Source: Gavia stellata
Lineage: Eukaryota > Chordata > Aves > Gaviiformes > Gaviidae
Direction of reading: 5' to 3'
NCBI RefSeq assembly: GCF_030936135.1
Contig: NC_082594.1
Coordinates: forward strand, 103,579,020 to 103,643,019
Length of the DNA: 64,000 nucleotides
The stretch's first letter is position 1; each line of letters begins with the position of its first letter. The position numbers and the translations under genes are program-made. The notes beneath the pieces are model-generated. The model was not told where the DNA came from, did no database searches, and worked only from the letters and a program-made list of their open reading frames with translations. Below, one piece after another: positions 27,417-39,119 of the stretch.

Positions 27417-28692
27417 GTGTCTACCTGGACTTCAACAAAGCCTTTGACACTGTTCCCCACAGTATTCTCCTGGAGAAGCTGGCGACTCGTGGTTTAGACA
27501 GGTACACTCTTCGCTGGGTAAAAAACTGGCTGGACGGCCGAGCCCAGAGAGTTGTGGTGAATGGGGTGAAATCCAGTTGGCGGCCGGTCACAAGCGGAGT
27601 CCCCCAGGGCTCAGTTTTGGGACCGGTCTTGTTTAATGTCTTTATTGATGATCTGGATGAGGGGATAGAGTGCTCCCTCAGCAAGTTTGCAGATGACACC
27701 AAGTTGGGCAGGAGTGTTGATCTGCTTGAGGGTCGGAAGGCTCTGCAGAGGGATCTGGACAGGCTGGATCGATGGGCTGAGGCCAATTGTATGAGGTTCA
27801 ACAAGGCCAAGTGCCGGGTTCTACACTTTGGCCACAACAACCCCATGCAACGCTACAGGCTTGGGGACGAGTGGCTGGAAAGCTGCCCTGCAGAAAAGGA
27901 CCTGGGGGTGTTGATTGACAGCCGGCTGAATATGAGCCAGCAGTGTGCCCAGGTGGCCAAGAAGGCCAACGGCATCCTGGCCTGTATCAGAAATAGTGTG
28001 GCCAGCAGGAGCTGGGAGGTGATCGTGCCCCCGTACTCGGCAATGGTGAGGCTGCACCTCAAATACTGTGTTCAGTTTTGGGCCCCTCACTACAAGAAGG
28101 ACATTGAGGTGCTGGAGCGTGTCCAGAGAAGGGCGACGAAGCTGGTGAGGGGTCTGGAGCACAAGTCTTATGAGGAGCGGCTGAGGGAGCTGGGGTTGTT
28201 CAGTCTGGAGAAGAGGAGGCTGAGGGGAGACCTCATCGCTCTCTACAATTACCTGAAAGGGGGTTGCAGAGAGGTGGGTGTTGGTCTCTTCTCCCAAGTG
28301 ATGAGTGACAGGACAAGAAGAAATAGCCTGAAGTGGCACCAGGGGAGACTTAGATTGGATATTAGGAAAAATCTCTTTACTGAGAGAGTGGTGAAACATT
28401 GGAACAGGCTGCCCAGGGAGGTGGTGGAGTCACCCTCTCTGGAGGTATTCAAGGAGCGTGTGGATGTGGCATTGTGGGATGTGGCTTGATGGGCATGGTG
28501 CTGTGTGGTGTGGGTGGGTTGTTTTGGTGTAGGATGTGGTGTGTTTTGTGGTTTGTGGGTGGTTTTGGTTTTTTTGTGGGGGGGTGTGTGGTGGTGGTTT
28601 TTTTTTTTTTGTTCTTTGTTTTTTTTATGGTTGGACTTGATGATCTTACAGGTCTTTTCCAACCTTAGTGATTCTGTGATTCTGTGATTCTG
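27417..28692 (+). mobile_element. CR1 LINE, 5'-truncated, with open reverse-transcriptase frame
   Basis: An uninterrupted frame from 27419 to the stop at 28487-28489 encodes about 355 residues of CR1 ORF2, from the middle of the reverse transcriptase to its natural C-terminus. The RT boxes are visible in order: motif [10 protein letters not shown] (27422-27448), motif [11 protein letters not shown] (from 27596) and motif C FADDTK with the catalytic Asp pair at 27692-27697. The C-terminal CR1 region follows, ending in [18 protein letters not shown]. The apurinic endonuclease, RT fingers and ORF1 are missing, so the copy cannot move by itself. After the stop comes a 3' UTR enlarged by a GT-rich insert (about 28500-28627) and then the usual end with tandem ATTCTGTG octamers at 28671-28692. 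In CR1 biology the protein copies its own mRNA at the target site. The open frame argues for a recent insertion. The frame continues upstream to a TTG at 27332, but residues before YLDF are not CR1-like. Confidence 0.96.
28500..28627. repeat. GT-rich low-complexity expansion inside CR1 3' UTR
   Basis: About 125 bases almost free of A and C on the + strand, made of GTGG, GGTTTT and T-run words, separate the GGGCATGGTG motif after the ORF2 stop from the GGTTGGACTTGATGATC motif of the CR1 end. In the sister copy at 23.1 kb the same two motifs are only about 15 bases apart (GGGCATGGTGGTGTTAGTTG then ATGGTTGG). The insert seems to have grown from the GGTGGTGTTAG segment by slippage. Confidence 0.88.
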
Positions 28693-31600
28693 CTGGCACT
28701 GTTTTTGCTGCCTGGAGACTCACAGAAAGAGCACTGGATATTTTGTTTGGAGGACAGTTCTTGGCAGGGCTGGGGGTGGCCATCAGTGGGGTGGTGGGAA
28801 TGGCCAAATGCCCCGTGGTGACTCCAGAAGGTCCCAGAGCTGGAGGGAGCTGCCAGACTCCTTGCCCATGCCTGGAGGCAGCAGGAGCAGGCGTGCTCGC
28901 ATTCCAGGGCTTTTCTCATGGCTCTGCCCTTCACCTCACCCTGTCCCTTCCTTGGCGGGAGAGTCTCAGCGCCGTCCTCACAGGCTCGAGTGAACCCCTC
29001 CTCTCTTGTACGGGAAGCTCAGGCTGCAGCGGGACACCAGGAGCAGCTGTAAGTGACTGCGTGAGCCCTTCCAGGCTCTCGTAGAGCAAAGGCAAAAGTT
29101 TAGCTTAAATGGCTGCTGCAGGCATGCTCTTCAGTCTCCTGTCTTTGGGATTGTAAGGGAAGGCTATTCTGTCTTAGATAAAAGTAAAGACTTATCTCTT
29201 TTCAAGGCTGACTTCTCTAAATGATCCAACGTACAACCTTGCTTTGTCCTGAAGCTGCTCGGTGCCTTGCAACGGTCAGAATAAGGGAGGTATTCCAAGT
29301 CTGGAGACATTTCAGCACATGGTTCTTGAGACTTTTTTTTCCTTTTGCCCTGAAAACCAAAGAAATAGAAACAAAACCAAAACAAGCCACAACAGATTCC
29401 ACCGACGCTTTTGTGCGGAAAGGCAGGAATCAGGTGATGCCTCTGATCTTGCCTTGAATGGTTCGGGTTGCTCGATGCTTGCCCTGTTGGATGCCTTATT
29501 CAAAAACAACTTGACTGTTACTGAAGTGCACATCCCAATGGGTTACACTGCACATTTGTGGGCTGACTTTTGTGCAGACTTTTTGGCCCGTTAGTTTTCT
29601 TAAGAGATGCTAGCTATTGCCTCCAGACATATGCAGTCCTGCTCTATGTGCACTCCCTTTGCCCAGTTCATAAGGAGGGAGCTCAGCAGCCACTAACTCT
29701 GGTTTAAAGGCACCATGTAGCATTTCGAATCTGAATTAGCAGAAACTTTTAAGAGTAGCATGGCCATGCTCCCTACCCCCGTGTATGGGCTTGAAAGTCT
29801 GTTTCACCATGTTCAGAGACGAGGCAGCCAGTAAGCAATTTTTAATGGCTTCTAAATTGCTGATGATTTAATGGGAAGGGAAAATGAGCTGGAAATGCTG
29901 ACAGTGCAGGCATGTATTTCAGCAAAGCACAGAAGAAAAGAGACTTTTCAGTCCTTGAAAAGGATGATAACCATGATGTAACAGAACACTGAAATTTTGA
30001 GACGTGAACCACATACATAATTTTCTGATGGCTGGACAGCTGTAACTGCGTTAGTGGCTTTTTGTCACCAAGCAGAGATAACCATACTGTACTTAGCAAC
30101 CTACATCTGATGAGTATTGTGAAGACTAATTAGTAATTGTAATGTGCTTGCCAGCTGACAAGGGCTGTTGACAAGTACTAGGTATTGTCACCCTTAAATG
30201 AGTGGTACCTAATTATAGCCATAAACTGGAAAATGCTCAGATACTACTGAGGTGAGAACAGTGTGAAGTAGCTGGACAGATTGCTATCACTTAAATATTG
30301 CTGAAACGCACATTTAGGGGACTGTTTATGCCTATAAACTGTATTTTTCTGTTTTGGTATTTATTAGAAGAGGTGACCTATTACTGATTATGGCCTTCTA
30401 CACCTCCCTTGCCCTACATGTTTCCAGGAGCGAACTTAAGAATTTGGGTATCAGAAATATCATATTAATTAAAAACCTGCAATACTGTATGGGCTCTCCT
30501 CTTTATCTGTCAGTAGATATGAAGGGGCACATGTCCTGAAGCATGTGCATAGCCTGCAGACTGGCAGACCGTGTAGACATAAATTTGTGTGTTCAGCAGA
30601 GGAAGCAGCCGAGTCACAACAGAAATGAGCTCGTCTGGAGCTGCTGGGACACCCAACCTAATTTGGACCTCCATTGGCTCTGTGCTGTGGTATGGTGTGT
30701 AGTGGAGATAGATCCTAACACCAGACCTTGGGTGATAATCTAACGCCTCACCCTTATATCCCTGGCTGGGAGGAAAGAGAAGCATCAGCTGGCAGAGAGG
30801 TAGTGAATCCAGGCAGGACTGAGGGCAGGAATGCTCTTGGGACAGCAGTTGATGGATTCAGAAATCCTTCGCCTTCATCTCCTGGGACATTGGTTGATAT
30901 ATGTTGACTCTATCAAAATTATATTGGTTAGGGCTGTATTCAGCCCTTCCCTCTCTGCGTTGGCATGGGCACCAGAATATCACCATTCTGGGGCTGAAAT
31001 AGCTCCCGTGGGCACCTGTAAAGCTGCAGCTTCATCTGGCTATCACCAACATCTTCCTATAGTTCTCCCCTCCAGCAGGTATGTGGTGGCAGAGCAGTTG
31101 ATGCATATGTCATGGTGGCTTTTCTCTTTATCTGGAAGCATAGACACATGAAGCCACTGCTTGGATGGCCTTTGGTATGGATTCATCATCTAAGTTGGAG
31201 GAAGCTCCTGCTTGCCCTGGCATTGTGCTGGAGGCCACTTCTGCACAACCCCGCTGTTCCTGGGCATTCAAGTGGAGGAGTTCAGGGGGCTGGAGAAGAT
31301 GCAATGCCTCTCCACTCCGTGTGTGCTCCTGGGTGATAATGTTGGTGTGCTCTTCCCAGGTGGGCTCAAGGAGATGCCCTTACATGTCACTGTCACACTT
31401 ATTTCCATGGTGCTCCACAGTGGCCAGGCAAGTTGTTCAAGGACAAAAAAAGAATCCAGCCTGTCCTCTTGTCAGATCTGGAGAGGCCTCTTGTTTTATT
31501 TTCTTTGGAAACAGAGACTACCTGCATTAAAACAGGGCAATGGGAGTTTTGCATATGTCTTCAATAGGGGTGGGAGCAGGACCCCATATGGTACTTGATA

Positions 31601-33510
31601 TTGGAGAAATTTTGCAGTAACTGATCAGTAACACAGTATTTGATACTTTAATTGAAACCCTACAGCTTATTCTCACTTGGGCTATTGCAGAGATAGACTG
31701 GACATATATATATTCAGAGCATTTATTTTTAATAGTTTTTTTCTCCTTTTGGCTTTATAGTTAATTGAAATATTCAGAATAACACTGAAGAAAGAATACG
31801 CTGTGACTGCAGGTGGCTCTCGGTGGCTGAAATCAGGCGAAGGCTCACTCTGCAACTTCTCCACTGTCCTATGCTAGGGGCAGGGCATAGATTAATGCTG
31901 CTTTTTTTTTCCTTCTACTTATAGCCCAGGAGATGCAGACACCAATTGGAGATTCAGAATTAGATAAATGGTCCATAGTTTCAGGCCTAAGGCAGTTGCT
32001 TTCTCAGTCAGGTCTGCTGCCAAGGCAGGGACACGGCTGTGGCACTGTGTTACTGCTTTCCTTTTGCTTTAGCAAACATAACCAAGAGACAGCAGCTCCT
32101 ACAGCCTGCCTTTCTAAAGGAAAAAAACGTGTGTGTATGTGTGAGAAGGGGGTAAAGCACAGTTTGTGGCAAATTCCTCACCTCTTTGAAAAAAGGATAA
32201 GTATCTTTGGGAAATAGATGGAGAAATATATTTTTAAAAATTACTTTCCTTTTAAAAAACTTTTTTTTGTTTTTAATGGGAATTTTCATATAAAATTCAA
32301 ATCAATAATACTTCTCAGTGTGAAGAGAGAAAAGTTTTGGCTTTTTAAATAGATCACATGGAGAAAAATGGTGGCTTTTTGTTTAACAACTTCTTTTTTA
32401 ACTTACTTTCACTGGTGAGACTTCTAAATTAAATATTTAGAATTTCTGTCATTGTTTAAATATTTCATTTGGAAATTTCATCTGATAATGAATTACATTG
32501 ACAGAAAAGAACATTTGCTACAGCATATGTTGTTGTTAAAAGCCAAACCCTGCTTGGATTGAAAAATATTGTCCTTGAAAAAATTACACCCGGCTCTTCT
32601 GGCATTCCATGTGTGCATCCCAATCTTGCACTCCAGCAGAACAGGTCACAGAGCTAAACAAAGAAATGCTGGAGAAAATTGAACATTTTCCCAATGAGGA
32701 TAAATATAACTTTTCAGAGGAGGTGCAGTGTCATAGCACTGATAATGTTTCAGGATGATTGCTGTATCTCTGAAAAGTATTTTTGTTCAGTACTTTCATG
32801 AAAGTAAGAGTGCATTGTGCCAGCTAAACATGTGCCATCTGATGGTTTACATTTTAATAGACCAAATTCAAATGTGAGTTTGCTGGCATAAGCTTTTAGC
32901 ACAAATCTGGGAGAAGGTGATGATCTAAAAGACACAGTTGGGAAGGCTGCAAACAAATATAAAAACCATCATGAAATGTGCAGACACATTCTGCATTGCT
33001 GAAGTGCTGTTCATAGTTGCTCTGTGGTATCATAGGTCTGACTCACACCAAGAGGAAACGAAGACAAATCTGGGCACAGACTCCTACCTCAGTCAGAGTG
33101 TCCTTTCCACCTTGGTACACAGAGAGCAGCCGGATCAGGGAATGTGGGCGATGGGAAGCTCTCAACATTGAGCAGGCAGTACGCATGTGCAGGATATGGG
33201 GGCAACAGCTGTATATTGAAGCATGAGTGAGTTGGAAGCATGACAGTTTGGATATGTACCTGCAGTTCTCTCAGAAAGAGAAATGGGTTTGTATGGGTAG
33301 GAATGGAAATCCAAGGAGCTGCAGCTCCCAAGGAGCCAGGGCTTGTAAGCAATCCCCAATAGGGAAGCTCCCTGGAAGCCCACAACTTCCCACTGTCGTT
33401 CAAGTGAAAAACCTAATAACCCAGAACACTTCAGCCTCCCCAGCTGCCTTCCTTTCCTTCTCTTCTCTGTCTTTGTTTCCAGCTGTTCTGCTGGCCCAAA
33501 ACTACATCTT
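28693..33510. other. Gene-free interval
   Basis: No gene recognised. The first 400 bases after the CR1 tail are GC-richer and give overlapping open frames on both strands (for example 28743-29084), without any domain. The same holds for overlapping frames at 31165-31598. A short GTGTGTATGTGTG patch lies near 32129. Nothing else stands out. Confidence 0.55.
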
Positions 33511-33537
33511 ACTTTTTTTTTTTTTTTTTTTTTTTTG
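33511..33537. repeat. Poly-T run
   Basis: A homopolymer of about 26 T residues. It could be the A-tail of an antisense retro-inserted sequence, but the flanks show neither a recognisable transcript nor a poly(A) signal, so I describe it only as a homopolymer. Confidence 0.9.
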
Positions 33538-36500
33538 CTTTTATGCCTTTTGGTCAGCAAACAACTTTGCTTTGAGTATGGTGATCACTTTGGCTAAAAT
33601 ATCTTTCAGAAAATTTCTTGTGTGTTTGGTTAAACACTATGAATAATACTGAAATGTCAAGAAAGTTCTTCCTTTTTCTTGCTTCCACTCATCTGTTTCA
33701 TCCATAGCTTATTTCATTCATTTAGTCATGTAGGTATTTCATGGTAAATTTGTAAAGATTTATCGTGCAGTACCCCAACTAATTTAATAGGATATTGATC
33801 TGTGAATAACATTGCAGCTGGAACACTTTGCCTTGATCTTGAAGAGTTTTGGCATTATAAGTGGGCAGGTGTTGCTATTACTCTGTGAGTGAATCTCCTA
33901 CAGGATTCAGGAGGGGTCTGCCATGGTCTGTAGGGATATTGTCTGCCCCCGGCCCATGTTACTAATGGATGCAGCAGTGGAAAGCCAACAAACAAGGAGA
34001 ATTTGCAATAAAGGAGAAAGTTTTAACCCAGAAGAAAACTAGGACATATGGCTTCCCAATCACATTGGAAAAGAAGTGACTAAAGGAGAAAACATTGAAA
34101 TCCCCCTTTACATGATATTTTGATCCTTTGCCCAGTTTTTAAAGGCTTCCTAGTTATATGCACTTGCTTTAGATGCCTTTTTCTAGAGCACCGCTGACAC
34201 TTACGATGTTTACAAGGAGAAAGCTTTGTCCCCTTTGAAAGTGCCTTCGGGGGGGGTTGCACGCACATATAAAGACTATTTAGAGTATGAGTTTAAGTTT
34301 GTTGCCCTAGGCCAGCACTCAAAACACCACCAGCTGTGCTCTCATAAAAGTACCTAAGCCTGGATTCCTGAGCTGGACTATTTCCTGACCGTGTTGTGTC
34401 CATGTAAAAGAAAGCAAATGGTTGCTGCCCTTTCATTTTTGCAGGTGATGAGTCCCTGTGCATGGGAACAGCATCTCTTTCTTTCCTGCCTCTGGAACCT
34501 GGGACTCTGACCAGGGTGGGCAGCGAGTGAAAAACGTTTGCAAGCAGCAGTCACCTCTGTCATCTCTCTCATCCCAGAGTTCAGGGCGATTTATAAGGTG
34601 TGGCTGGTGAAAGATTGTGACTAGCACACACTTCATAGCAGTGGACTCCGTGCTCTGCAATGTTATTGCAGGCTCAAGCAGCTTTCTTTGTAAAACAGTT
34701 TCCATATTTATGTCATCTCCTCTACTGTCAAAAATGCACTGTGGAGACTGAATAGGGAGGGGAATGGCTTATTAACACTAGAGCATTGCCTGGCACCTGG
34801 GTGTTTAACACATAAGAAGAGGTAAGGTTTGGATACGAGTCGATGCTGCTGCATCCGAGGCCGAAGAGAGCTCAGGCACAGCTGCTGAGAGGAGCAGTGA
34901 TGCCAGCAGTGCCGGGCTGTGCTTCGAAAGATTTGTGGGAGCGTTCCGAAAACCTGCCAGCCGCTGGCTGCTGGCACAAAATGTGTATCACATTACAGAA
35001 CTTGCCGTGCAAAGACTAAAACTCTAGAGCTTCTTTTGGCCTGCTTGAGGATATTTATTGGGTTATGGATTTTTCTGTTGTTTTTCCAGAAATCATGCTG
35101 GGCTGTGATGATCTGGTTTTGAAGATGTTATTTTGCTCATCCACAAAAAATCCATCAGTGCTAAAGCCAGGTAAGCTATTGCAGAGGCAAAAGCATGTTA
35201 GAAAACTTCTGGGATACAAGCGTGGATTTTTTTCTATCGAGAATAAAAAAGGAAAGTCAAGAAAAAGTGTGGGGAAGCCTATCCAGAAGACAGAAAACCA
35301 GAAGCAGGAAATACATGCTGTTTGTATTTGCGTAAGGTCTTGACACCACAGCGTTACCTCTAAAGCATGCGTGTGCTGATTCTGTGCGTTGCAGATTAAC
35401 TGCTGTGCTAAAGAAACAACACTTTCCGTTCAGTCTTGTTCTAACTTCACACAGCATATATTTCGAATTTGTGGGTTTGCTTGTCTGAGTCCCCCTTTCA
35501 TTCCCTCCCCTTAGGTTACCAGAAATAACTGCAAGTTTACTGTTATGCCTCAAAAATGCCAGACTGTTTCTACAATCTATGCTTTATCACCCCAATGGTC
35601 TTATTACACCAAAAGATTAAACATTATTAATTAAATTGAAAACGATCCTTATCTCCTCTGAACATTTCCTCTGCAAAACTCTTAACACAGATTCTAGGCA
35701 AGCAGGTAAAACTGAAGTTTTGCTCTCATTTCCACCTGTGAAATCCTGCTGCAGTCATGGAGGCATCTAGGGTATAACAGAAGATAAGCATTGGCCAGTT
35801 GATTCTGTCTTTAAGGAACTATCATGTCACACTCGTGAAAGTCTTATGATTCAGGATGGGCAGCCCTTCCCAGCAAGAATGTTAGGAACGCTAAAAATAA
35901 AAGCCTGGGGAGCTTTTAGAAAAGCAAATTAAATGTAGTATGGTGATGTTTCAACCAGGTTGGAGCAGAAATGCCACAAATGATAGGTTTTGTCCAGAGA
36001 TGTAAAACTTTTAATCAAATCAGCTTAGGCAACATTTCATTTCAAAGAAGGTCTGGCATCTGTAAATTGTGCGCTAATTGCAGGAGGTGCTAGAGAATGC
36101 TACTGAGGCAACCACCTGAATAGGATAACCTGGGATTTAAATTTTCTTTCAAACACATCAATCATGGAACTTTTTCTAAAACAATAAAGAAATATATTAA
36201 TCCCAGACCTTCATATTAGTGATCATGTCTCTTTCTGCATGAAGAAAAAAGTGACTTTATACAAAATACTTAATGGTCCTACTCATTTCACAGCAGAGGG
36301 GTGATGGGTTTCAGTGAGCGTAAGTTGGGTGTCTGACGTCAGAAGTCAGCTTCCTAATATGACCCTTTCCAGCTTGCAGGGAGAACCCCAGGACAGAGGC
36401 TCCCACGTGCATCTGGGGCCAGACATGTCCTGTAACCTCCTCAGGGTGAATTTGTCCTGGTGCAGAATGATTCCCTGACATCTGCCTATGAACTTTATCT

Positions 36501-38102
36501 AGTCCATTTTTCACACCACCAAGTGGATAGCTTTCCATCCCTTCCTTTAGCATAGCATTGTCTGCTATTAATTCTTATGAAGATTCAGCAACATAATAGG
36601 TCAGTTCTTTGTTCAGGTATCTGGCTCTTCATGAGGTTTCAGCTGTCTCTAGAGGTGTACAGAGGCAGATAGCATAGGAAGTTGTTGCCTCTGATGCTCT
36701 TTAGCCACTGGGTATCTTCAGAAATCCTATTTTGGAACTGTCTGTCCCTGTTCCAAGTTAGGCAAATTTTCTGCATTAACACTTCACAAAACAAACAGAA
36801 GTTAAAAGCAAGGAAATTGAAATTTCTGCACTGCATGTTAATCCAAGGGGAACATCATCACATTGTCATGGATTTCATATATGGGATTTAAAGCGTGGGG
36901 AGCAAGAGAAGCAAATGTGTAAAGTTATTTGGGATATTAAGCAAAAAGATTTTACAGAACAATCATCTGCAATACTATCACATTACTAGTCAAGGATTAT
37001 TATTTTTTGCACCTCTGTCATTGTGCCATTTGCTGTCTAGACAGTGGTCTCTTGTTAGTGGTAAGTGATGGAGAGAGAAGGTGCCGGAGTAAAAGCTACC
37101 TCAATTGAAAAGAAGTGGCTCTTCAGTGAAGCTGATTATGAATGTATGTGACTCTTTCTGCTTGCACTAGATATGTTGAACTGGCTTTTCATGTTCTGCT
37201 GCATTAGCTAAAAGATGTTGGAGAAAAATAAGTGCCAGGTTATAGCATACCTGGGGCGAGCCATGTGCACTGCTGTGCACATCCAGTGACACAGTAATAA
37301 TAGCCTTCCAAGAAAGAAAATGCTGAACAACTTGTCTGACATCAACACTCCTCTGTTTTTCCATAAAAGCATTAATAACCAGGATTCTTTTCAATGTGCT
37401 GCTGATGCAGGGTAAGATTTTTGGAGGTGTTGAGCAACCACTTCTTCCCTCTCTCCCCACCTCCCCCTCAGCATCAGTGATTGCTGTTAGCACTTCACAA
37501 CTCTGGAATTAAAAAATGCTATATGCTCAGGAAGAGGAAGGACATTATGCTTAAAACATATTTTCCTGGTGTATTTTATTCCAAAACACCTTTAGTGGCT
37601 GAAAATGGATCATGACCCAAGTGGGCAGCAGTGAGTTCCCAGAGAAGCTGTGAGAAATGGCGCTATGTGGCAGCTAAGCTAATCACAGGGTTATCATCTC
37701 CACATTTCACCTCCTCCCCAAACTACGAGCAACATTCAGAAGAAAAGTGGTCTAAGAAAGGTGAGAAATCCCTTCTTGCTCTCACACAAGAGCAATCATT
37801 GGTGAAAGTGTCAAAGAGACATGGGAGCAAAATGTCCTGACCATGGGGTCCTGTTTGAAGCTGACAGACCAACTGAGCCCAGTCCTGAAATGTTATGTAC
37901 TTTCTGCTCTGGCAATGCGGTAGTTGCTTTAGGTCCACACTATTCACCAAAACACAGAATGACAGGTCCCTGCAGCTGACTTACCCACTCTGGAGAGGAG
38001 AAAGGGGAGAAGGGCAGAGCTGGGAACATCGACTAGGGAAATACACAGGCCATACAGAAAAGCTTGACACTGACTTTAAGGATATTAATTCCTTAACATA
38101 GT
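33538..38102. other. Gene-free interval
   Basis: AT-rich sequence with short open frames only. No CR1 motifs, LTR-like blocks or tRNA-like stretches were recognised. Confidence 0.55.
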
Positions 38103-38243
38103 GGGAAAAGAAAGGAAAAGAAAAGAAAGGAAAAGAAAAGAAAGGAAAAGAAAAGAAAAGAAAGGAAAAGAAAAGAAAAGAAAAGAAAAGAAAAGAAAAG
38201 AAAAGAAAAGAAAAGAAAAGAAGAGAAAAGAGAAAAGAAAACA
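38103..38243. repeat. (AAAAG)n / (AAAGG) purine microsatellite
   Basis: About 140 bases of AAAAG units. The first third is interspersed with AAAGG variants in a regular higher-order spacing; the rest is almost pure AAAAG, and the 3' edge degrades into AAGAGAAAAGAGAAAAG. The + strand is entirely purine. Open frames over it (Lys/Glu/Arg repeats on +, Phe/Ser repeats on -) are artefacts of the repeat. Confidence 0.97.
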
Positions 38244-39034
38244 TTTAAATTATGTATGTGCATATTTGTTTTATAACAAAATAATAGGATCCTGTGGCCA
38301 ACAGTGAAATACGATTAGCTAGTCACAGGTATTACTGATATGCCTCTGTAATGAAATGGCATGTTTGAATACAGACAAGAATGAATAATGAGATTCTCAT
38401 CTTGCCCCCTTCCTGTGTTTTAACTGTAAACAAGCAGATGCAATCCATAACGCTAAATGAGATTTCCCCACATTACCTTCTGAAAATGGTTTTAAGCAAG
38501 ATAAGGCACTAAAATTTAATCCTTCTAAGAATGTACAAATACTGAATCCTTGACGCAGACACAATCTTACCATGAATTTATATGGGAGCTTTAATGGTTT
38601 TGTAAATTAATCAATAATGTGGTTAAATTATATTTGCTCAGCTAATTATTTTCCATGTCCTGTTAATTAGAACTTCAGTAGTCTCTAAGAAAAATCAGTC
38701 CTGCTGCTTGTATCACATTTGTGTTTACTTACTGGTATGTTATTAAAGTGCTTGTTTATTTGTTCTGCTATAGGCTTGTATCTTTTTCTTTGCTGTTTGA
38801 GTGGCAACCATGGGGCTGCAAAGCCATGCAATGATAATTACATTATTATAGATTTAATATGCCAAATCCATTTTAGCAGAGAAATACTGCACATTTATAG
38901 CCTTTCCTCAAAATCCTCCTTGTCTCTCCCTTGGGCAAATGGGATTTAACCACCTTCTTCCCCCAAGAAATCTTTGGGACTTTTTTGAAGACTGAAATGG
39001 ACCTTGATTGGGTCCTTAGCTTCATGACTCTGAA

Positions 39035-39119
39035 GGGCACAGCTTCAAGCATGGGTTGGATTAGATGACATCCAGGGGCTCCTTCTAACTTGATTTATTC
39101 CGTGAATCCGTGAATCCAG
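39035..39119 (+). mobile_element. CR1 LINE, 3'-terminal remnant
   Basis: The segment has the order of a CR1 3' terminus: GGGTTGGATTAGATGACATC, then GGGGCTCCTTCTAACTTGAT, then a decayed octamer tail with two CCGTGAAT units near 39101-39118. About 85 bases are left. Substitutions in both the UTR and the tail indicate an old insertion, of a subfamily closer to the copy at 124-309 than to the copies at 22.9 and 27.4 kb. The 5' edge is uncertain. Confidence 0.78.

Noticed and set aside
27421-28662. Long - strand frames over the CR1 copy (27421-27846, 27821-28399, 28249-28662)
   Set aside because: They are shadows of the CR1 ORF2 frame and, at the 3' end, of the GT-rich tract read as Pro/Thr/His/Lys repeats.
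33511-33537. Poly-T as the A-tail of an antisense processed pseudogene
   Set aside because: No poly(A) signal, gene-like sequence or flanking duplication was seen on either side.
38101-38307. Lys/Glu/Arg-repeat frame on + and Phe/Ser-repeat frame on -
   Set aside because: Pure translation of the AAAAG microsatellite.
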